DNA of 64,000 nt from an uncultured Clostridia bacterium (GTDB lineage Bacteria > Bacillota > Clostridia > Christensenellales > Aristaeellaceae), in contig CAKUFG010000002.1 of the NCBI GenBank assembly GCA_934647235.1, positions 1-64,000 on the forward strand, written 5' to 3'. The translations under genes were made by a program, and so were the position numbers. Within the stretch, counting starts at the first letter, position 1, and each line of letters starts with the position of its first letter. Positions 59,491 through 64,000 of the stretch are shown in pieces. The notes beneath the pieces were generated by a model that saw only the letters and a program-made list of their open reading frames with translations, was not told the origin of the DNA and made no database searches.

Positions 59491-60440
59491 TCCCCCGTCA
59501 GCACGCACACGGCATACCCCAGATTATCAGCGCTCGGCGCGGCTTCGTACCCCTCTGGCAGCACGAACGCCGCGCCGTTTTGCATCATCTGGGCGCACAG
59601 GATATAGCATGGTTCCCCCTGCGGGCCGTCCAGCCGCAGCGCGCCATAGCGGTGCAGGGCCTGCAGGTATTCCTCCAGACAATAACCCGCCGCATGCATG
59701 GCCGCCGCGTGCGCCTTGCCTACATAGCGGAAGTGCAGCCGCTCGCTGTCCCACCCGGCTGCCTCGGGCTGATCAGGCGGATAGCGGCGGATGATGCCGT
59801 AGCGCCAGGCGTTCTGCGCCAGCCAGCGGCCATCCTCCGTGCGCAGCAGCGGATCGGACTGCGACCAGTCCATCTGACCGCCCAGGCGCACGTCAAAGCA
59901 CGCGGCCAGCTGATGCTCGCTGCAGCCGCCGTCGGGCACATCGGCGATGGCCCGGCTCATGGCCTGCGCCAGCGGCATCGTGGCACGGTAGCCTTCAAAG
60001 GTCTGGCTCTGCAGCAGGCGCTGCGCCTCGGGCGAACGCATGCCCTCGGTAATCCAGGTGCTCAGCAGCGGATTATCCTCCGCCAGCTCGCACAGGGCGT
60101 AGATGGCCGCCTCCGACAGCGTCACGGTCTCAGCCGCAGGGATATACAGTCCCACCATGTGCCGCACATTGCGCGCCTGCTGGCGTGTGCGCTGGGAATC
60201 CAGCGGATGGCCGGGCGACACATACAGAAGCTCGCCCTGATACAGCGTATCGCTGTCAAAAGCTCGCTCCTCGCCCTGCGGAGCGTCGGCCAGCGCATAC
60301 AGCGCATAGCCATCCCGCTGCCCCAGCAGGATATCCTCAGCAATCGTCTGCTGCGCGCGCGGCAGACGCTCGCAGCACAGCATCATCAGCATCAGCGCCA
60401 CCAGAACCGGTACCAGGGATTTGCGCAGCTTGGCTTCCAT
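59472..60440 (-). CDS. VanY-type D-alanyl-D-alanine carboxypeptidase (M15B)
   Basis: 322 residues. N-terminal signal anchor at about 8-23. The catalytic zinc motif S-E-H-Q-L-A-A-C-F-D matches the S-x-H-x-x-G-x-A-x-D consensus of the family with Ala replacing Gly, and SERLHFRYVGKAHA gives the second His after the Glu. WRYGIIRRYP lies between them as expected. It trims D-Ala from peptidoglycan stem peptides outside the membrane. GGGAGGC precedes the ATG. Its 3' end overlaps rho by 19 nt on the opposite strand. Confidence 0.9.
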   Translation of the reverse strand: MEAKLRKSLVPVLVALMLMMLCCERLPRAQQTIAEDILLGQRDGYALYALADAPQGEERAFDSDTLYQGELLYVSPGHPLDSQRTRQQARNVRHMVGLYIPAAETVTLSEAAIYALCELAEDNPLLSTWITEGMRSPEAQRLLQSQTFEGYRATMPLAQAMSRAIADVPDGGCSEHQLAACFDVRLGGQMDWSQSDPLLRTEDGRWLAQNAWRYGIIRRYPPDQPEAAGWDSERLHFRYVGKAHAAAMHAAGYCLEEYLQALHRYGALRLDGPQGEPCYILCAQMMQNGAAFVLPEGYEAAPSADNLGYAVCVLTGDQASED

Positions 60441-60520
60441 TCTTTTGCCTCCCGCAATTGATGTTTATAGCCTGCGCAATCCATGCACATTCTATTCATC
60501 CCCTATCAGGAGGTATACAC

Positions 60521-61567
60521 ATGAGCATTACGGTTTCTTCCTTTGGCACGCTGCCTGACGGCCGTGCCGCCGCGCTTTTTTCCCTGACCAATCCCTCCGG
60601 CGCGCAGCTGTGCCTGACCGACTACGGCGCGCGCATCGTGGCCGTGCGCGTGCCTGACCGCGCGGGCAGCCTGGCCGATGTGGCGCTGGGCTTTGACAGC
60701 GTCGCCGATTATATCCGCCAGGATAACTATATCGGCGCGACCATTGGCCGCGTAGGCAACCGCATCGCCGGCTCCGCCTTTACCCTGAACGGCAAGGACT
60801 ATCATGTGGATGCAAACGAAGGCCCCAACTGCCTGCACGGCGGGCACAACGGCTTTGACCGCCAGCTTTGGCATGCCGAGCCGCACGAGGGCGAGGCGGC
60901 CGATATTGTCACCTTTACCTATACCAGCGCAGACGGCGAGGAGGGCTTTCCCGGCACGCTGCAGGTGACGGTAAGCATTGGCTGGTCGCACGAAAACGAC
61001 CTGAGCATTTGCTACAGCGCCGTGAGCGACCAGGATACCCTGTGCAGCCTGACCAACCATTCCTATTTCAATCTGGCCGGTCATGGCAATATTGAGCAGC
61101 AGGTTCTGACGCTGAACGCGCCTTTCATTACCGAGACGGACGACGCGCTGATTCCTACCGGCCGCGAGCTGCCCGTGGACGGCCTGCCGGTGGATTTCAG
61201 AACCGGGCTGCGCCTGGGCGAGGGCTTTGCCCGCAGCAGCGAGTATCCCATGATGGCAGCGAAAAACGGCTATGATTTCAACTTTGCCGTGTCGGGCAGC
61301 GGCATGCGCTGCTTCGGCTCGCTGTATGATCCGCAGAGCGGCCGCGTGATGCACCTGTGCTCCACCGAGCCCTGCGTGCAGGTTTACTCCGGCCAGCACA
61401 TGGATTTTGCCGGTCACCAGGGCGCGCATTATGGCTGCCATGCTGGCCTGGCACTGGAAACCCAGCATCATCCCGACGCAATCCACCACGCCGCTTTCCC
61501 CAGCGTTGTGCTGCTCGCCAACACGCCCTACGAGACGCAGACGGTGTACAGCTTCAGCGTAAAGTAA
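60521..61567 (+). CDS. galM: Aldose 1-epimerase (galactose mutarotase) GalM
   Basis: 348 residues from ATG 60521, behind AGGAGGT. GalM interconverts alpha and beta aldohexoses, feeding the Leloir pathway. LTDYGARIVAVRVPDR, IGRVGNRIAGSAF, CLHGGHNGFDRQLW with the catalytic His region, LTNHSYFNLAGHG and the C-terminal ETQHHPDAIHHAAFPSVVL with the catalytic Glu are all present. It stands alone between divergent and convergent neighbours; no other galactose gene is in the window. Confidence 0.97.
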   Translation: MSITVSSFGTLPDGRAAALFSLTNPSGAQLCLTDYGARIVAVRVPDRAGSLADVALGFDSVADYIRQDNYIGATIGRVGNRIAGSAFTLNGKDYHVDANEGPNCLHGGHNGFDRQLWHAEPHEGEAADIVTFTYTSADGEEGFPGTLQVTVSIGWSHENDLSICYSAVSDQDTLCSLTNHSYFNLAGHGNIEQQVLTLNAPFITETDDALIPTGRELPVDGLPVDFRTGLRLGEGFARSSEYPMMAAKNGYDFNFAVSGSGMRCFGSLYDPQSGRVMHLCSTEPCVQVYSGQHMDFAGHQGAHYGCHAGLALETQHHPDAIHHAAFPSVVLLANTPYETQTVYSFSVK

Positions 61568-61582
61568 AAAGGATAAAGAAAA

Positions 61583-61622
61583 ACCGCCGTCCTTCGCAGC
61601 AATGCGATGGACGGCGGTCTGT
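61583..61622. terminator. Bidirectional terminator between galM and jag
   Basis: ACCGCCGTCC (61583-61592) pairs with GGACGGCGGT (61609-61618), and TCGCA-GCAA-TGCGA fills the centre, giving a nearly fully paired 36-nt hairpin. On the plus strand CTGTTTT follows; on the minus strand TTTTTCTTT follows, right after the jag stop. Confidence 0.88.
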
Positions 61623-61633
61623 TTTATGATGGA

Positions 61634-62728
61634 TTAAGCTTCGGGCTGGCTCTCCTGCACGGGAGCTTCCACAGGCGCCGCTTCGGCAGCAGTTTCTTCT
61701 GCCACAGGGATTTCGGCCTTGACTTCCTCGGCAGGCTGCGCCTTGGGGGCGGCGGCCTTCTTGGGACGCTGGGGCTTATTGACGGTGATCACCACATGGC
61801 GGTTGGGTTCCTCGCCCTCAGAATGGGTGGTCACAGCATCGTTGCCCTGCAGGGCAGAGTGCAGGATGCGGCGCTCATAGGGATTCATGGGCTCCAGCGA
61901 TACGCGGCGGCCCGTCTTGACAGCACGGTTGGCCATGCGGTTGGCCAGGCGGATCAGCGCCTCCTCGCGGCGGGCGCGATAGCCCTCGGTATCCAAGGTG
62001 ACGCGGGTGTATTCGCCGCGGCCCTTGTTCACCTGCAGGCTGGTCAGGTACTGCAGCGCATCCAGGGTCTCGCCGCGGCGGCCAATCAGCACGCCCTGCT
62101 CGTCGCCCATCATATTGACGCGCACATTGCCCTCTTCATCGGTATTGACGGCCACGGACACCTGCACGCCCATCAGCTGGGTCAGCTCCTGCAGGAAGGT
62201 CTGCGCGCGGCCGGCAGCCGTTTCAGGATCGGCCTGCTCGGCAGGCTCCACGGGCTTCTTGGGCTCCTGAGGCTGCTGCGGACGGGGCTTCCTTTCGACA
62301 GGCTTGCGGGCAGGCTTCTTGGGCGCTTCGGACTGTTCAGCCTTGGGCGCATCGTCCTGCGCAGGCTTTTCAGCAGCCTTCTTGGTGGCGGCAGGCTTCT
62401 TTTCAACAGGCTTGGGCTGAGCAGGCTTTTCCTGCGCGGGCTTGGCAGGCGCTTCCGCCTGGGGCTTGCGGGCAGGCTGCTTTTTGGGGGCAGGCTTCTT
62501 TTCCTCCAGGGAATCGGCAAACAGCGAATGGGTATCCAGCACGCTGCTTTGCTCAATCACGGTCAGGCGCACGCGCCAGGGACGGCTGCCGAACAGGCCG
62601 AACAGGCCCTTGCTGCCTTCTTCCACTACGTCTACGTTTACTTCGCCAATCGTCAGGCCCAGGGCTTCCAGGCCGGCGTCAATTGCTTCTTCACGGGTTT
62701 TGCCGGTAGCTTCATAGGATTTGCTCAT
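61634..62728 (-). CDS. jag: RNA-binding protein Jag/KhpB (SpoIIIJ-associated)
   Basis: 364 residues, longer than the usual 200-250. Jag_N domain at 1-56 (YEATGKTREEAIDAGLEALG, VDVVEEGSKGLFGLFG). A Lys/Pro/Ala-rich linker spans about 70-170. The KH domain has VLIGRRGETLDALQYL with the GxxG loop, and the R3H domain has NPYERRILHSAL with the Arg-x3-His signature. An Ala/Glu/Pro-rich tail of 50 residues ends the protein. KhpB binds RNA with KhpA and affects cell elongation. Its ATG overlaps the yidC stop codon (TAATG), and a terminator follows. Confidence 0.95.
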   Translation of the reverse strand: MSKSYEATGKTREEAIDAGLEALGLTIGEVNVDVVEEGSKGLFGLFGSRPWRVRLTVIEQSSVLDTHSLFADSLEEKKPAPKKQPARKPQAEAPAKPAQEKPAQPKPVEKKPAATKKAAEKPAQDDAPKAEQSEAPKKPARKPVERKPRPQQPQEPKKPVEPAEQADPETAAGRAQTFLQELTQLMGVQVSVAVNTDEEGNVRVNMMGDEQGVLIGRRGETLDALQYLTSLQVNKGRGEYTRVTLDTEGYRARREEALIRLANRMANRAVKTGRRVSLEPMNPYERRILHSALQGNDAVTTHSEGEEPNRHVVITVNKPQRPKKAAAPKAQPAEEVKAEIPVAEETAAEAAPVEAPVQESQPEA

Positions 62729-63801
62729 TATTTAACGTTCCCCTCTCCCTCGGTCAGCGCTTTTTCCCTTGCGTCCTTCTTTTCCAGATACCTGTTGATC
62801 CAAATCGACTGCGCGGTGGCAAACATGTTGATGGTTACCCAGTACAGGGCGAAGCCGGCGTTGCTGCTCAGGCAGATGAATACCGAGAAGATCGGGAAGA
62901 AGTACTTCATAAAGGCGTTCATGCTGCCGTTCTGCTGATTGTTCTGCTGCTGATTGGCCTGATCCTGCATGGCGGGATTCAGCTTGGTCATCAGCCACTG
63001 GGTCACGCCCGACAGGACGGGCAGAATCAGCAGGCCGTTGAAATCCTTATAGAGGGTGAAGGAGAAGAGCAGGACGCTCACATTCTTCCAGCCGGGCACG
63101 GCGGCCGTCTGGGCAATGTAGGTGGGCATCTGCTGCATGGTGGGCAGCAGGTAGGTGTTGATGGTGGTCTGCAGCGTTGCGTTGCTGGTAAAATCGAAGA
63201 TTTCGGAAACGCTCAGCTCCGCCGCCGCAGGCACGGCCGCGCGGATGTGCTGCAGCATCGTGGCCAGATCGGCCTCGGACACGGTTTGCAGCATATGCGC
63301 CCAGGTTTTATTGCCGATGCTGATCATGGCGCTGGCATCGGGCGCGATGGTCTTGAAGGGGGAGTCGGCCATAAACACGTTCTTGATCCACAGGAAGCCC
63401 TCGTACACCGGGGTTTCGCCCTGCAGGAAGGCGAAGGCCTGCTTGATCAATTCCATGTTGGCGATATCGCGCATGGCGTAGAACATGCAGAACAGGATGG
63501 GCCACTGCAGCAGCATGGGCAGACAGCCGCTCATGGGGTTGTAGTGTTCCTTCTTCATCAATTCAGCCTGTTTTTGCTGCAGGCGCTGCTTATCATCGCC
63601 GTACTTTTGCTGCAGCTTATTGAGCTTGGGCTGAATCTCGCTCATTTTGCGCATGCCCTTGCGGGATTTTACTTCAAACGGGGTCAGCACCGTGCGGATC
63701 AGCACGGTAAAGATAATGACGGCAATGCCATAGTTATTGACCAGCCCGTAGATCCACTGCAGGATCTCGCGCAGCCAGACGGTTACAAAAAACGTGCTCA
63801 T
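62728..63801 (-). CDS. yidC: Membrane protein insertase YidC (SpoIIIJ/OxaA)
   Basis: 357 residues. It inserts proteins into the membrane with or without SecYEG. The core helix signature is present: YGIAVIIFTVLIRTVLTPFE, KMSEIQPKLNKLQQKYGDD, EHYNPMSGCLPMLLQWPILF and, near the end, FPIFSVFICLSSNAGFALYW. Five hydrophobic segments are visible. A loop of about 110 residues between the second and third of them is longer than usual for Bacillus SpoIIIJ. There is no lipoprotein signal. It lies 3 nt after yidD and overlaps jag, an invariant order near bacterial origins. Confidence 0.96.
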   Translation of the reverse strand: MSTFFVTVWLREILQWIYGLVNNYGIAVIIFTVLIRTVLTPFEVKSRKGMRKMSEIQPKLNKLQQKYGDDKQRLQQKQAELMKKEHYNPMSGCLPMLLQWPILFCMFYAMRDIANMELIKQAFAFLQGETPVYEGFLWIKNVFMADSPFKTIAPDASAMISIGNKTWAHMLQTVSEADLATMLQHIRAAVPAAAELSVSEIFDFTSNATLQTTINTYLLPTMQQMPTYIAQTAAVPGWKNVSVLLFSFTLYKDFNGLLILPVLSGVTQWLMTKLNPAMQDQANQQQNNQQNGSMNAFMKYFFPIFSVFICLSSNAGFALYWVTINMFATAQSIWINRYLEKKDAREKALTEGEGNVK

Positions 63802-63804
63802 CGA

Positions 63805-64000
63805 TTAATTCTCGTCCTTCCTGATGATGGTATCCACTCGCTCGGGAACGGGATCATAGCCCCCCTTGGCAAAGGGGTGGCAGCGCAGCAGCCGCCTGGC
63901 CGCCAGGTATCCGCCGTAGGCCGCGCCGTAGCGCTCCACGGCCTGCATGGCATATTCGGAACAGGTGGGCGTATATTTGCACGCGGGCGGCAGGAGCGGA
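63805..64000 (-). CDS. yidD: Membrane protein insertion efficiency factor YidD, 5' end outside the window
   Basis: The minus strand is open from 63999 to the TAA at 63805 and gives 64 residues: [18 protein letters not shown], then [20 protein letters not shown] and [14 protein letters not shown]. These are the conserved YidD motifs (C-x-x-x-P-T-C-S-x-Y and R-C-x-P-x-x-x-G-G-x-D-P-V-P). The first few residues, the initiating Met and the N-terminal amphipathic helix lie beyond 64000. Next to yidC, as in most bacteria; rnpA and rpmH should follow to the right. Confidence 0.96.
   Translation of the reverse strand, partial: PLLPPACKYTPTCSEYAMQAVERYGAAYGGYLAARRLLRCHPFAKGGYDPVPERVDTIIRKDEN

Overview
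The window reads as a GC-rich chromosome segment of a low-GC-lineage Gram-positive bacterium: an anaerobic, spore-forming or formerly spore-forming member of the Clostridia, perhaps of the Christensenellales or Oscillospirales type. This rests on a SipL-like SPOCS/LysM protein, a YhcN-type spore lipoprotein, a Spo0A-like paralogue, an agr-style LytTR/GHKL pair, TTG/GTG starts with strong AGGAGG ribosome sites, and the family resemblance of most proteins. The genus cannot be fixed from the sequence alone. The right edge carries jag, yidC and the 3' part of yidD, all on the minus strand. This is the usual tail of the rpmH-rnpA-yidD-yidC-jag cluster, so dnaA and oriC probably lie just beyond 64000 (inference).

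Layout. 1-12 kb is mostly plus-strand housekeeping: a truncated DUF2750-like gene, a MATE pump, a NYN/OST-HTH nuclease-like protein, a GT2 glycosyltransferase, a DUF1858 plus ferritin-like pair, GNAT and DUF2156 proteins, murG, a TrmA/RumA methyltransferase, a flavin split-barrel protein, an SDR (minus strand), birA and a UgtP-like glycolipid synthase. 12-16 kb is regulatory: a LytTR/histidine-kinase operon, a tiny divergent transcript sharing its LytTR boxes, and an ECF sigma/anti-sigma operon. 16-18.7 kb holds a thioredoxin-fold lipoprotein-sized secreted protein and a hairpin-rich non-coding element of about 630 bp bounded by covarying palindromes. 18.7-31 kb is one minus-strand operon of eight genes (851-residue membrane protein, ABC ATPase, ABC permease, 499-residue membrane protein, MoxR, DUF58, BatA-like, double-VWA protein). 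Its promoter has the same GAAC-N18-GTCTATA signature as the ECF sigma operon.

31-41 kb has a second MATE transporter and a complete oligopeptide (Opp) ABC importer in which four of five subunits carry large insertions. 41-50.7 kb is a mixed stretch: a DUF3899 protein, a TIM-barrel isomerase, secreted proteins, TraX, the degenerate Spo0A-like protein, SurE, an RpiR regulator and a BaiN/HI0933 flavoprotein. After a non-coding hairpin cluster (50.7-51.2 kb) come a DEDDh exonuclease, a TGS-uridine kinase, a YhcN lipoprotein, SipL, a TRM11-like methyltransferase, Rho with a long disordered region, a VanY carboxypeptidase, GalM and the jag-yidC-yidD end.

Most interesting: (1) an agr P2/P3-like divergent promoter pair with LytTR boxes and a roughly 100-nt terminated transcript; (2) the ECF promoter signature shared by the sigma operon and the MoxR/VWA operon; (3) the covarying terminal palindromes of the 18 kb element; (4) the Spo0A paralogue whose receiver has lost its phosphoacceptor aspartate. 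No tRNA, rRNA, CRISPR array, transposase or phage gene was seen.
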